Origin: an uncultured Olleya sp.
GTDB taxonomy: Bacteria; Bacteroidota; Bacteroidia; Flavobacteriales; Flavobacteriaceae
Direction: 5' to 3'
Assembly (NCBI GenBank): GCA_947503885.1
Contig: CANNFD010000009.1
Location: forward strand, 62,001-126,000
DNA: 64,000 nt
Under the pieces are notes generated by a model, which searched no databases, was not told where the DNA came from, and worked only from the letters and a program-made list of their open reading frames with translations. The position numbers were made by a program, and so were the translations under genes. Positions 17,047-25,688 of the stretch are shown piece by piece; position 1 is the stretch's first letter, and the number at the start of each line of letters is the position of its first letter.

Positions 17047-17814
17047 TTGAAATCAATTCAGTTATCAAACCCAACACTTAGACGTGTAGTCCACTCTAAA
17101 TATATTGATATAATTGGAGTTGTTTTGGTAACCGTAATCTGTTTTTACAGAGGATTTCATGAAACTATATATTATCAGGGAGGTATCCAATTTGGGGTAC
17201 CTCTTTCTGGTTTTAGTGATTACATATCTAAAGGTGCTTTTCCAATTGGTTTGCTATCCACATTTGGAGCAGTAATCTCTTTGTTAGCAGCCCGGATGAT
17301 TGTAAAACAACAAAATCTAGGAAATCTTATAGGGGTATTTACTACTGTAAACTCTGGGGTGATCGATTACCTGTTTGGAAACCATTCAGCCATTATAACC
17401 TATCCTTTAACTTTTATTATTGCTATTATTGCCACAAAAAAGTGGAGTGATGGTGAGCAAGTAAAAAAAGCAGATGCTAAATACTGGTTGCTAATTGTTT
17501 TGGCTTTTACAGTGTCTTATTCTTTAGTGTTTTTAGGTTTTTATTGGTTTGGAACAAGTATTACTAACCCATTTTTTAAACACACAGTCGCCATTATATT
17601 TGGTATATCTTTAGTTGGTAATGTAAGTACAGCCTTTAAATATGAACAAACATTTTTAACTTGGTCCTTTTATAATCTAGCTCAAATTATTAAAAATGTT
17701 ATTCAAGGTAACCTAGCAAATGTGGTTAAGTACATGTTTTATATTGTTAATGCAATACTTACTTATTTTGATTGGCGTATTAATGGAGATGTTAAAACAA
17801 AAAGCATTAATTAA
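17047..17814 (+). CDS. PnuC-like nicotinamide riboside/mononucleotide transporter
   Basis: This protein has 255 residues and about seven membrane helices. The C-terminal stretch TFLTWSFYNLAQIIKNVIQG...YIVNAILTYFDW matches the end of PnuC proteins, which import nicotinamide riboside by facilitated diffusion. No ATG is available before residue 82, and an in-frame stop lies just before the TTG at 17047, so TTG is taken as the start. The gene lies 3 bases after the typA stop and is probably coupled to it. The family call is good at the C terminus and weaker elsewhere. The downstream gene is separated by 119 bases. Confidence 0.7.
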   Translation: MKSIQLSNPTLRRVVHSKYIDIIGVVLVTVICFYRGFHETIYYQGGIQFGVPLSGFSDYISKGAFPIGLLSTFGAVISLLAARMIVKQQNLGNLIGVFTTVNSGVIDYLFGNHSAIITYPLTFIIAIIATKKWSDGEQVKKADAKYWLLIVLAFTVSYSLVFLGFYWFGTSITNPFFKHTVAIIFGISLVGNVSTAFKYEQTFLTWSFYNLAQIIKNVIQGNLANVVKYMFYIVNAILTYFDWRINGDVKTKSIN

Positions 17815-17933
17815 AGTTAGTACTTCTTAGAATTAATTTTTATTACCTAAACTTCAAGAAAAATTAGTACTTTCAAGGCTTAAATAAAAGATTTACTATT
17901 TTTTCTATAATTAAATATTCCGTCAATTCAAAA

Positions 17934-18872
17934 ATGCTTTGGAACAGTTTTATCGCTGCATCCAATAATGCCACATTTTTATTTGATAGAAACTTTATGG
18001 ATTACCATAAAGACAGATTTGAAGATTATTCTTTACTAATTTATAAAGCAGAAAAACTTGTTGCTGTACTACCAGCAAATAGGGTTGGTGATACGGTTTT
18101 CACTCATCAAGGATTAACTTATGGGGGATTAGTAACACATCCGTCATTAAAATTAAAAGAGGTCTTAGAAGTCTTTAAATCAATTCTTATTTTTCTTAAT
18201 AATCAAGGCGTTTTAGTTTTAAATATAAAATCTTTACCCTCTATTTACGCGTCGACACCTAATAATCAATTAGATTATTTAATGTTTTTAATTAAAGCGA
18301 CATTAAAAAGACGGGATGTGTTGTCTGTATTAGATTGTAGATTTAAGTCTGTAAAACTATCAAATAATAGAAAAAGAGGGGTGAAAAAAGCTAAAGCAAA
18401 TAGTTTGATAGTAAAGGAAGAAGTAGATTTTGAAGGGTTTTGGAACTCAGTGTTGATTCCAAATCTAAAATTACAACACAAGGCAGACCCAGTACATTCT
18501 CTTGCTGAGATAAAGTTGCTACATTCACTTTTCCCTAAAAATATTAGACAATTTAATGTTTATAAAGACCAACAAATAGTAGCAGGAGTTACTATTTTTG
18601 AAACTAAAACAGTCGCCCATGCCCAATATATTTCTGCTACAGAAAACAAACAAGAATTAGGAAGTTTAGATATTTTATTTCAACATTTAATTAATGATGT
18701 GTTTGCTGATAAATTATATTTTGATTTTGGGATATCTAATTTAAATCAAGGTTTAAATATAAACGACGGTTTGTTATATTGGAAAGAAAGTTTTGGAGCT
18801 AGAACAATTACTCAAGATTTTTATTCAATTAAGACTACAAATCACCATCTTTTAAATTCGGTTTTTATATGA
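17934..18872 (+). CDS. FemAB/GNAT-like N-acyltransferase in the polysaccharide cluster
   Basis: This 312-residue protein shows a FemAB/GNAT-type pattern: an N-terminal half (LLIYKAEKLVAVLPANRVGDTVFTHQG), a basic SNNRKRGVKKAK segment, and a C-terminal GNAT-like half (NVYKDQQIVAGVTIFETKTVAHAQYISA, GSLDILFQHLI, YFDFGIS, LLYWKESFGA). Such enzymes pass acyl or aminoacyl groups to amines. Its stop overlaps the start of the DegT aminotransferase by 4 bases, so it may acylate the amino sugar that enzyme makes. That is inference from context. No membrane segments. Confidence 0.75.
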   Translation: MLWNSFIAASNNATFLFDRNFMDYHKDRFEDYSLLIYKAEKLVAVLPANRVGDTVFTHQGLTYGGLVTHPSLKLKEVLEVFKSILIFLNNQGVLVLNIKSLPSIYASTPNNQLDYLMFLIKATLKRRDVLSVLDCRFKSVKLSNNRKRGVKKAKANSLIVKEEVDFEGFWNSVLIPNLKLQHKADPVHSLAEIKLLHSLFPKNIRQFNVYKDQQIVAGVTIFETKTVAHAQYISATENKQELGSLDILFQHLINDVFADKLYFDFGISNLNQGLNINDGLLYWKESFGARTITQDFYSIKTTNHHLLNSVFI

Positions 18873-19972
18873 TTAAGTTTTTAGACTTACCAAAAATAAA
18901 TGCACGTTTTGAATCGCAATTTAAAACTGAGTTTTCATCATTTTTAGATTCAGGACATTATATTTTAGGAGAGGGTGTAAAAATATTTGAAACAAATTTT
19001 GCATCCTTTTGCGGCACAAAATATTGCATTGGAGTCAGTAACGGTTTTGATGCTTTAACATTAATATTTAAAGGCTATTTAGAGCTTGGTTTACTAAAAA
19101 AAGGAGATGAAGTTTTAGTGCCCGCTAACACATTTATAGCTTCGGTTTTAGCGCTTATTGAAGCAGGTTTACAACCTGTTTTTGTCGAGCCAAATTCTGA
19201 AACTTTTAATATAGAAGCTTCAGAAATTAAAAAACATATATCTAAAAAAACCAAGGCGATTTTGATAGTGCATTTATATGGACAATTATGTAATACTGAA
19301 GCTATATTAAAACTAGCTAATCAAAATAAATTGTTAGTTGTCGAGGATGCAGCACAAGCACATGGGGCTTTAAATGAATCTTTAAATGCAAAGGCTGGTA
19401 ACCTAGTTAATGCAGCAGCCTTTAGTTTTTACCCTAGTAAAAACTTAGGCGCTTTAGGCGATGCGGGTGCAATCACCACCAATAATACAGATTTGGCTAA
19501 AGTTATTTTAAAATTAAGAAACTACGGTACCTCTTCTAAATATAAAAATGATGTTTTAGGTGTAAATAACAGACTTGATGAAGTTCAAGCATTGTTTTTG
19601 AATGTTAAATTGCAGGCATTAAACAATGATAATTTACATAGGCAAACTATTGCTAAAAGATATATTGCAGAGGTTAATAACAATAAAATAAAGCTTCCGC
19701 AATATAATGGGACACAAAACCATGTGTTTCATTTGTTTGTGGTGTTAGTTAAAAATCGTGAGGATTTTATTCAATATTTATTTAAAAACGGTATAGAAAC
19801 TGGTATTCATTACCCAATTCCGCCACATAAACAAAAGGCGCTAAAACGATTTAATCATTTAAAATTTCCTATAACAGAAAAAATTCACGAAACTTGTGTA
19901 AGTTTGCCTATCAGTCCTGTAATGACTGATTTAGAAGTAGATAAAGTAATTAAATCCCTTAATAGTTACTAA
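18869..19972 (+). CDS. DegT/DnrJ/EryC1-family sugar aminotransferase (FdtB-like)
   Basis: This 367-residue PLP-dependent aminotransferase acts on nucleotide-linked keto-sugars. The PLP-binding lysine is Lys191 in FSFYPSKNLGALGDAG. Other family segments are GVSNGFDALTLIFKGYL, DEVLVPANTFIASVLALIEAGLQPVF, VEDAAQAHGA and a C-terminal HYPIPPH. With an FdtA-like ketoisomerase at 23302 in the same cluster, the most likely product is dTDP-3-amino-3,6-dideoxyhexose, but substrate specificity is inferred. The gene overlaps the acyltransferase by 4 bases and is directly followed by the flippase. The rml precursor genes are not in this window. Confidence 0.88.
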   Translation: MIKFLDLPKINARFESQFKTEFSSFLDSGHYILGEGVKIFETNFASFCGTKYCIGVSNGFDALTLIFKGYLELGLLKKGDEVLVPANTFIASVLALIEAGLQPVFVEPNSETFNIEASEIKKHISKKTKAILIVHLYGQLCNTEAILKLANQNKLLVVEDAAQAHGALNESLNAKAGNLVNAAAFSFYPSKNLGALGDAGAITTNNTDLAKVILKLRNYGTSSKYKNDVLGVNNRLDEVQALFLNVKLQALNNDNLHRQTIAKRYIAEVNNNKIKLPQYNGTQNHVFHLFVVLVKNREDFIQYLFKNGIETGIHYPIPPHKQKALKRFNHLKFPITEKIHETCVSLPISPVMTDLEVDKVIKSLNSY

Positions 19973-21280
19973 TTGAAAAAAGTCCTAGCATATATAAATA
20001 ATAACGTCTTAGTTAAGGTGGCATCACTTAATTCGGTGTCTGTAATTATAAAAATTATTGCTGGGTTTTTAACTTCAAAATTTATTGCACTTTTTGTGGG
20101 GTCGGAAGGTATGGCGCTAGTTGGTAACCTCCGTAACTTTGTTGGATCTGTCCAATCACTTTCTATTTTAGGATTATATAAAGGGGTTGTAAAGTACATC
20201 GCCCAATTTAAAAATGACACTCTTCAGTTAAGTAAAACATTATCTACTGTATTTTATTTAGGATTTACTTCTACTATATTAATGTCTATAGTGGTGTATT
20301 TTAAATCAGAATATATTAATGATCTTATTTTTAAAGAGTATAATAATTACGCCTATATTATTAGGATTTTTGCAGTAGCGCTTCCGTTTTATTCATTAAA
20401 CATGTTTGCGTTTTCAATAATGAATGGCTTTGCTAAGTATAAATACCTGATTATATTCAACATTTTTGGACAAATATTAGGAGCTGTCATTACTATTTTA
20501 TTGATATGGCAAGAAAAAATTGATGGCGCTTTAATAGCAGTTGTTGTTGCAGAATCATTATTATTTTTAATAACATTGGTTGGTATTGCCAACAGAAAAA
20601 ACTTTATACCATTAATTAAAGCAAGTCGATTTGATTTTAGCTTTGCAAAAAAATTGGGTTCATATTCTGGAATGGCCTTGTTTTCAGCAATTATATTACC
20701 ATTAGTAGCAATATTAATTAGAAGTTATATAATTGATAATATAGGTTTAAAAGAAGCTGGTTTTTGGGAAGCCATGAATAGAATCTCTAAGTACTATTTG
20801 TTGTTTGTTAGTACTTTACTTACCATGTATATTTTGCCTAGGTTTTCTGAAATTGATAATATTAAAGATTTTAGAAAAGAAGTATTTAGCTTTTATAAAA
20901 CCATAATCCCCATATTTGGATTAGGTTTAATCGTGGTTTATTTTTTACGAAGCTTTATAATTGCAATTGTTTTTACTGAAGAATTTAAGCCTGTTGAAGA
21001 CCTGTTTTTATGGCAGTTATTAGGTGATTTTGTCAAGGTCTTATCAATTGTAATTGCTTATCAATTTTTAGCAAAACGTATGTTTTGGCATTATATAATA
21101 ACTGAAGCATTCTCTGTAACGACGCTGTATTTTACTAGTAAATATTTAATTGACGAGTTTGGTGCGGTTGGTGCAAATATGGCGCATTTTGTTACTTACG
21201 TTATGTATTATGCTATTATTTTACTAATATTTTACTCTTCATTATTTGGCGTTTTACCAGATAAAGATGAGGACGAATAA
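19973..21280 (+). CDS. Wzx-type polysaccharide flippase / O-antigen translocase
   Basis: This 435-residue protein of the MATE-like polysaccharide export family has about twelve membrane segments. It starts with the typical SVSVIIKIIAGFLTSKFIALFVGSEGMALVGN. It would flip undecaprenyl-diphosphate-linked glycan units across the inner membrane. The codon right after the aminotransferase stop is TTG (19973), and the frame from there gives the family N terminus. No ATG precedes the conserved region, so TTG is taken as the start, with strong coupling. Its end abuts the convergent glycosyltransferase (21280/21281) with no gap. Confidence 0.88.
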   Translation: MKKVLAYINNNVLVKVASLNSVSVIIKIIAGFLTSKFIALFVGSEGMALVGNLRNFVGSVQSLSILGLYKGVVKYIAQFKNDTLQLSKTLSTVFYLGFTSTILMSIVVYFKSEYINDLIFKEYNNYAYIIRIFAVALPFYSLNMFAFSIMNGFAKYKYLIIFNIFGQILGAVITILLIWQEKIDGALIAVVVAESLLFLITLVGIANRKNFIPLIKASRFDFSFAKKLGSYSGMALFSAIILPLVAILIRSYIIDNIGLKEAGFWEAMNRISKYYLLFVSTLLTMYILPRFSEIDNIKDFRKEVFSFYKTIIPIFGLGLIVVYFLRSFIIAIVFTEEFKPVEDLFLWQLLGDFVKVLSIVIAYQFLAKRMFWHYIITEAFSVTTLYFTSKYLIDEFGAVGANMAHFVTYVMYYAIILLIFYSSLFGVLPDKDEDE

Positions 21281-22423
21281 TTACGTTTTACTCCAAGTTA
21301 GTAAATATTTTTCTGCTATTTTTTTATAATTATGATGTGTTTCTATAAATGCATTAGCTTGCGTTGAAATGGTTTCAATTTGTTTAGGATTATTTATCAA
21401 CCATTCTAAGGTATTAACTAAATAAATAACATCTGGTAATGCGTTTATAGCTACTGTGTTTTCTTTTAAATTATAATATTCAAGCCATTCTTTTTCTGCA
21501 CCCGTAAAGATAATTTTTCCTTTTGCCATAGCTTCTAATGCATTATATCCTTGGTCGTAAGAGTAAACTTGATCAAGTACAATATGTGCTTTGTCGTAGC
21601 TTTTTATGTATTTTTTATAGGGTAAATCTACAGTGCTAGTAATTGAGATTTGATTAGCATATTTAGACTTAATTATAGTCAATGCTTCTGTGAAAAAATC
21701 AGCACCTTTTTTTAAACTTGATGTTGAGTTTATACCATGAAAAATATTAATTTTATCTTCAATTTTAATTGGCTTAAAGTCTAATAAGTCTGTATTAATT
21801 GGGTTTGGTATTAACCCTAAATATTTAGGATTATCCTTAAAAGCCCTATGGTAATCAATATCAGAGCAAATAATACCATTAATATTATGAGTTACATATT
21901 CGTGTAAATTTTTGTAGGCTTTATTTGTGTATTTTAATGAAAATTCAAAAGTATGTTTTAAACGTTTATCTTTTAAGTAAGGGCTTAAAACTGAATATCC
22001 ATTCTCTGGATTTAAAAAATAATTAACTGTTGTATAATCCTCTCCGCAACATAATAAAAAGGCCTTTTTGTTTTGCTTAAACAGCTGCGAGTAAAGCTTA
22101 ATAGATTGTTTTGGGTTAGCGCCGATAGCATCTTCGTTAATAAGCTGTACAACGTCAAAGTTGGATAATTTAGGAAGTAATTTTTTAAACTGGTTAGCGT
22201 ATTCAGTTTTAATAAAATCAACGCCTAAAAATTTAATGGATAGTTTGTTTAAAAACCTGAAAAGCTTATATTTTTTTATTTTAGAAATTAATAAAAAATC
22301 AGATTCAAACTGTTTTAAGCCATCGCCAGAGCTAACTAAGGTCACTTGATGTCCAAGCGCAACTAATCCTTCTTTTAAAGAATTATGTAGCCTGCTATAC
22401 TCTCCAATTAATAAAATCCTCAT
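21281..22423 (-). CDS. Glycosyltransferase, GT-B fold (family 4-like)
   Basis: This 380-residue protein begins MRILLIGEYSRLHNSLKEGL, the usual first strand and loop of a GT-B enzyme. It has a C-terminal donor-binding region (LDQVYSYDQGYNALEAMAKGKIIFTG, followed by EWLEYYNL), as in GT4-type transferases that use nucleotide sugars. It has no membrane helix and is probably a peripheral cytosolic enzyme. It is transcribed against the flippase and divergently from the next glycosyltransferase, from overlapping promoter boxes at 22434-22452. Donor and acceptor are unknown. Confidence 0.8.
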   Translation of the reverse strand: MRILLIGEYSRLHNSLKEGLVALGHQVTLVSSGDGLKQFESDFLLISKIKKYKLFRFLNKLSIKFLGVDFIKTEYANQFKKLLPKLSNFDVVQLINEDAIGANPKQSIKLYSQLFKQNKKAFLLCCGEDYTTVNYFLNPENGYSVLSPYLKDKRLKHTFEFSLKYTNKAYKNLHEYVTHNINGIICSDIDYHRAFKDNPKYLGLIPNPINTDLLDFKPIKIEDKINIFHGINSTSSLKKGADFFTEALTIIKSKYANQISITSTVDLPYKKYIKSYDKAHIVLDQVYSYDQGYNALEAMAKGKIIFTGAEKEWLEYYNLKENTVAINALPDVIYLVNTLEWLINNPKQIETISTQANAFIETHHNYKKIAEKYLLTWSKT

Positions 22424-22433
22424 TTATATTTTA

Positions 22434-22441
22434 TACATTTG
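22434..22441 (+). promoter_or_regulatory. Promoter -7 box for the glycosyltransferase at 22454
   Basis: TACATTTG matches TAnnTTTG fully and ends 12 bases before the ATG at 22454. Only 3 bases separate it from the opposite-strand box at 22445-22452. Confidence 0.5.
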
Positions 22442-22444
22442 TTT

Positions 22445-22452
22445 CAAAGATA
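22445..22452 (-). promoter_or_regulatory. Promoter -7 box for the glycosyltransferase at 22423
   Basis: CAAAGATA reads TATCTTTG on the minus strand, a full match to the -7 consensus, 21 bases before the minus-strand start at 22423. It overlaps the likely transcription start region of the + strand gene. Confidence 0.5.
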
Positions 22453-22453
22453 G

Positions 22454-23299
22454 ATGTTAATGGGCAATGCCAAAAAAAAAGATGTAAAATTAGAATTGTT
22501 AGTTGCAACAATGTTTCAGACATCTTTAGATTTTTTAGCTAAAATGTTTCCGCTAAGTCAGTTTCAAAATTATAATATTCTTGTTGTTAACCAAACTGAT
22601 AGCTCTAAACTACTTAAATCAGATTATGATAATATTAGGGTTATAAATAGTTTTGATAAAGGATTGGCTAGAAGCCGAAACAAAGCCATACAAAACGCAA
22701 TCGGAGAGTTTTGTTTATTTGTAGATGATGATGTTGTATTTAAACCTAATTTTGATGTAGATATTATTGAAGCTTTTAAAAGCAATCCTAATGCAGCTAT
22801 TATTACTTTTAAAATGGAAGATTTTGAAGGTAACCTGTTTAAAAATTATCCTTCTATTAAATATCATAACTTAGAGTCTATAAAAGAAGTAAACTCTGTA
22901 GTTATAGCGTTTAAAACAGCATTAATTTTAAAAAACAAACTACTATTTGACGTTAATTTTGGTTTAGGTTCTATATTTGAAACTGCAGATGAATATATTT
23001 TTATTCGGGAAGCTTTAAAATTAAAATTGCGCACTATATTTGAACCTAAAATTATACTTTCGCATCCTTCATTTAGTTCTGGTCAAGATTCTGGAAATGA
23101 TAGGTTGATTTTTGCTAGAAGCGCTTTGTATTATAAATATTCAGGTTATTTAGGATATCTTAAATTATGTAAATATTTATATATTGTCAACCAACAGGGC
23201 CATATTAAAAGCAATCAATTATTAAAAAAGTTTAACGTAGGTTTACAAGGTATAAAAACATATAAATCGATTATTAAATCTCAAAAAGAAAAGGTTTAA
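22454..23299 (+). CDS. Glycosyltransferase family 2 (GT-A fold)
   Basis: This 281-residue protein has the GT-A core: LVATMFQTSLDFLAKMFP, then GLARSRNKAIQNAIGEFCLFVDDDV, whose DDD is the metal/nucleotide-sugar-binding motif. The C-terminal region (FGLGSIFETADEYIFIREALK) corresponds to the acceptor/catalytic part, with the ETADE acidic cluster. It has no membrane helix. An ATG two codons later (22460) is an equally good start. The FdtA-like gene follows after 2 bases, forming a two-gene operon. The sugar is unknown. Confidence 0.85.
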   Translation: MLMGNAKKKDVKLELLVATMFQTSLDFLAKMFPLSQFQNYNILVVNQTDSSKLLKSDYDNIRVINSFDKGLARSRNKAIQNAIGEFCLFVDDDVVFKPNFDVDIIEAFKSNPNAAIITFKMEDFEGNLFKNYPSIKYHNLESIKEVNSVVIAFKTALILKNKLLFDVNFGLGSIFETADEYIFIREALKLKLRTIFEPKIILSHPSFSSGQDSGNDRLIFARSALYYKYSGYLGYLKLCKYLYIVNQQGHIKSNQLLKKFNVGLQGIKTYKSIIKSQKEKV

Positions 23300-23301
23300 A
23301 G

Positions 23302-23727
23302 ATGAAATTAAAAACTACTACAGTTGACACTGTGTCTATAATAGAAATTCCAAAAATCACTGACAAAAAAGGACGTGGTAATTTGTCTGTTATAGAAAAC
23401 GATTGTGTTCCTTTTGATATTAAGCGAGTGTATTATTTGTACGATGTACCCAGCGATGCTTATAGAGGCGGACATGCACATAAGGCGCTGTATCAATTTT
23501 TAATTCCTTTAAGCGGAAGCTTTGATGTGATCTTAAAAGATGGTGAAAACACCAAAAAGGTTAGTTTAAATAAACCTAATAAAGGTTTGATGATTGTCCC
23601 TGGAATTTGGAGAGAACTTGAAAATTTTTCTTCAGGAGCAGTTTGCTTAGTATTAGCTTCTGAAGTTTATGACGAAAATGATTACATAAGAAGCTATAAC
23701 GACTTTAAGCTATTTAAAAGCAGATAA
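23302..23727 (+). CDS. FdtA/QdtA-like dTDP-4-keto-6-deoxyhexose 3,4-ketoisomerase (WxcM-like cupin)
   Basis: This 141-residue single cupin-type protein has the family features KGRGNLSVIEN, VYYLYDVPSDAYRGGHAHKALYQFLIPLSGSFDV and IVPGIWRELENFSSGAVCLVLASEVYDENDYIR. Enzymes of this type shift the keto group of dTDP-4-keto-6-deoxyglucose from C4 to C3 so that a DegT-type enzyme (here at 18869) can add an amino group. The His in GGHAHK is the expected catalytic region. FdtA and QdtA cannot be told apart by eye. The last 18 bases overlap the convergent glycosyltransferase gene. Confidence 0.87.
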   Translation: MKLKTTTVDTVSIIEIPKITDKKGRGNLSVIENDCVPFDIKRVYYLYDVPSDAYRGGHAHKALYQFLIPLSGSFDVILKDGENTKKVSLNKPNKGLMIVPGIWRELENFSSGAVCLVLASEVYDENDYIRSYNDFKLFKSR

Positions 23728-24645
23728 ATAAATGTTTTTTTTAATTAAAAAGCGTTGTGTTTTTTTTAAGTATACTAATATATTGGCTGGAAGCAGTGCT
23801 AATATTTTTTGTTTAAAATTAAGATTACTAAAGTCAATCTCTTTTATAACCTTTTTAGCCTCCTTGGTTTGACCTAATAATTTGTAACGTATGGCCAAAG
23901 CGTATCTATTAATATCTAAATATAGTTTTAAAGAGGCATTATCTTTTTCTTGAAGTTTATAGTTGCTAATTAGTAAATATCTGTCCTCATTATAATTGCT
24001 ATTTGATAAGCTAGTTTGGTCGTAATAGTTATATAGCATCGTTGTTTTAGGATTAAATGCGATTGCTCCCATTAATCCAAACTTAATCCATAAATCAATA
24101 TCTTGTCCGGTTCTTAAATTAGTATTGTAGCCATTAATCTTTAAAAAATCTTCTTTTTTAAATGCAACAGAAGATGATGTTGGTATAAAATTAATGATAT
24201 TGGCTTTAAAAAAATCATCTATTATTAAGCAATCTTGGTCAAATTGAAAATTAAATTTAGTATTTGTTATAAAGGCATTATGACGTTTAATATTGTAATT
24301 GGTACAAAATAAAACTGCTTTACTAAAGCTTGTTATGCATTTTTTTAATTCAGAAAGGTGGTTGTTTTGCCATTCATCATCTGAATCTAAAGTTGCAATA
24401 TACGTTCCATTTGAGGCATTAATTGCATTGTTTCTAGCAACAGACGCGCCTTGATTTACCTGTTTAATCAGTTTAATCTTTTCACTTTTTATACTTTTAA
24501 TAATGTTTACACTATTATCAGTACTGCCATCATCAACTATTATAATTTCAAAATCCTGAAAAGTCTGATTCAAAATCGATTTAATCGTTTTTAAAACATA
24601 TTTTTCCTTATTAAAAAGAGGTATGATTACAGAAAAATAGGACAT
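23710..24645 (-). CDS. Glycosyltransferase family 2 (GT-A fold)
   Basis: This 311-residue classical GT2 protein begins FSVIIPLFNKEKYVLKTI. The nucleotide-binding motif is IIIVDDGSTDNS, followed by GASVARNNAINASNGTYIATLDSDDEW with the DSDD (DxD) motif, and a later GYNTNLRTGQDIDLW catalytic region. No membrane segment is visible. It is on its own on this strand, convergent with the FdtA-like gene with an 18-base 3' overlap. A candidate -7 box (CAAATCTA at 24686-24693, TAGATTTG on the minus strand) lies upstream. Likely one of several transferases building the same glycan. Confidence 0.87.
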   Translation of the reverse strand: MSYFSVIIPLFNKEKYVLKTIKSILNQTFQDFEIIIVDDGSTDNSVNIIKSIKSEKIKLIKQVNQGASVARNNAINASNGTYIATLDSDDEWQNNHLSELKKCITSFSKAVLFCTNYNIKRHNAFITNTKFNFQFDQDCLIIDDFFKANIINFIPTSSSVAFKKEDFLKINGYNTNLRTGQDIDLWIKFGLMGAIAFNPKTTMLYNYYDQTSLSNSNYNEDRYLLISNYKLQEKDNASLKLYLDINRYALAIRYKLLGQTKEAKKVIKEIDFSNLNFKQKILALLPANILVYLKKTQRFLIKKNIYLSAFK

Positions 24646-24773
24646 TGTTTTTATAAGTACAAGATGATTGTAAGTGGCTTTTTTTCAAATCTAATCAAAA
24701 TTATAGATTAACAATTAGACAAAGTAATAATTTTCAAATTGATATATTTACAATTGTTATTTTTAAACTTTTA

Positions 24774-25688
24774 ATGAATTCATTTTTAAAAAACATTTTA
24801 TATTTTCTTGTTCCAATAACTTTGGCAATTATTGCTATAGAGTGTTTTTACCGGTTTGTCCCAAATAACTATTCCTATAAAAACAAACAAATAAAATCTT
24901 ATTATAAATCTGCTGAAACATTAGCTTTTGGTGACTCTCATGCTTTTTATGGTTTAAACCCAAAGTATTTAGATACTAAAACTTTTAATTTTTCTAATGT
25001 TAGTCAATCCATATATTTTGATAAGTTACTATTTGAAAAACACATAGATAGTTTTCCTAAATTAAAAAACATTATTCTAACTATTGCTTACACCACTTTA
25101 AGTGAAGAAGATGATAAATTAGATTTAAAATGGCGAAAGTATTTTTATAAAAATCAGATGGGGTTAGAGATTCCGTTAATATCTAAATACGATCCTAAGC
25201 AATACAGTTTGACATTAGTACACCAATTGCCTAAAACTATTAAATATATCAGAGATTATATAAAAGAGGGTGCATTGGTTACAAGTTATCCAAATGGATT
25301 TATTACTACTAACTTGGTTGAAGATAGTACTAAAGATTTAGATGATTTTGCTAAGCGTGTTACTAAAAATCATGAAGATGGTTTAATGGACTTTAAGAAA
25401 AACACAGTTCGGATCCAGGACATTATAACACAATGTAAAGCAAAAGGGATTACGGTTTATTTAGTTAGTTTTCCGGTTAATTATAGGTATGTAAATTTAG
25501 TTAACTCTAAAAAAGTTAATAAAATGTACAGCACAGTTGATAGCTTAGTTAAAAACAACGCAAATGTCAATTATATCAATTTATTTGAAGATAAGCGTTT
25601 TGAAGATTCAGATTTTTTTGATGCTAATCATTTAAATATTAAAGGTGCAGAAAAATGTACTAAAATATTAAATACGCTTATACTGTAG
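24774..25688 (+). CDS. Membrane-anchored SGNH/GDSL-type protein
   Basis: This 304-residue protein has one N-terminal membrane helix (residues about 7-26). The rest has the SGNH hydrolase pattern: GDSHA with Ser55 as nucleophile, and FFDANHLNIKGAEK with Asp283 and His286 as the other triad members. Such periplasmic-facing proteins in polysaccharide clusters often add or remove O-acetyl groups. That function is inferred here from the context and the fold. I see no acyltransferase-3 membrane partner. The last 11 bases overlap the convergent ftsE gene. Confidence 0.78.
   Translation: MNSFLKNILYFLVPITLAIIAIECFYRFVPNNYSYKNKQIKSYYKSAETLAFGDSHAFYGLNPKYLDTKTFNFSNVSQSIYFDKLLFEKHIDSFPKLKNIILTIAYTTLSEEDDKLDLKWRKYFYKNQMGLEIPLISKYDPKQYSLTLVHQLPKTIKYIRDYIKEGALVTSYPNGFITTNLVEDSTKDLDDFAKRVTKNHEDGLMDFKKNTVRIQDIITQCKAKGITVYLVSFPVNYRYVNLVNSKKVNKMYSTVDSLVKNNANVNYINLFEDKRFEDSDFFDANHLNIKGAEKCTKILNTLIL

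Noticed and set aside
17934-24645. Polysaccharide cluster as a recent foreign insert
   Set aside because: The genes are on mixed strands, as in many surface glycan loci, but base composition looks like the rest and no flanking repeats, integrase or IS were seen.
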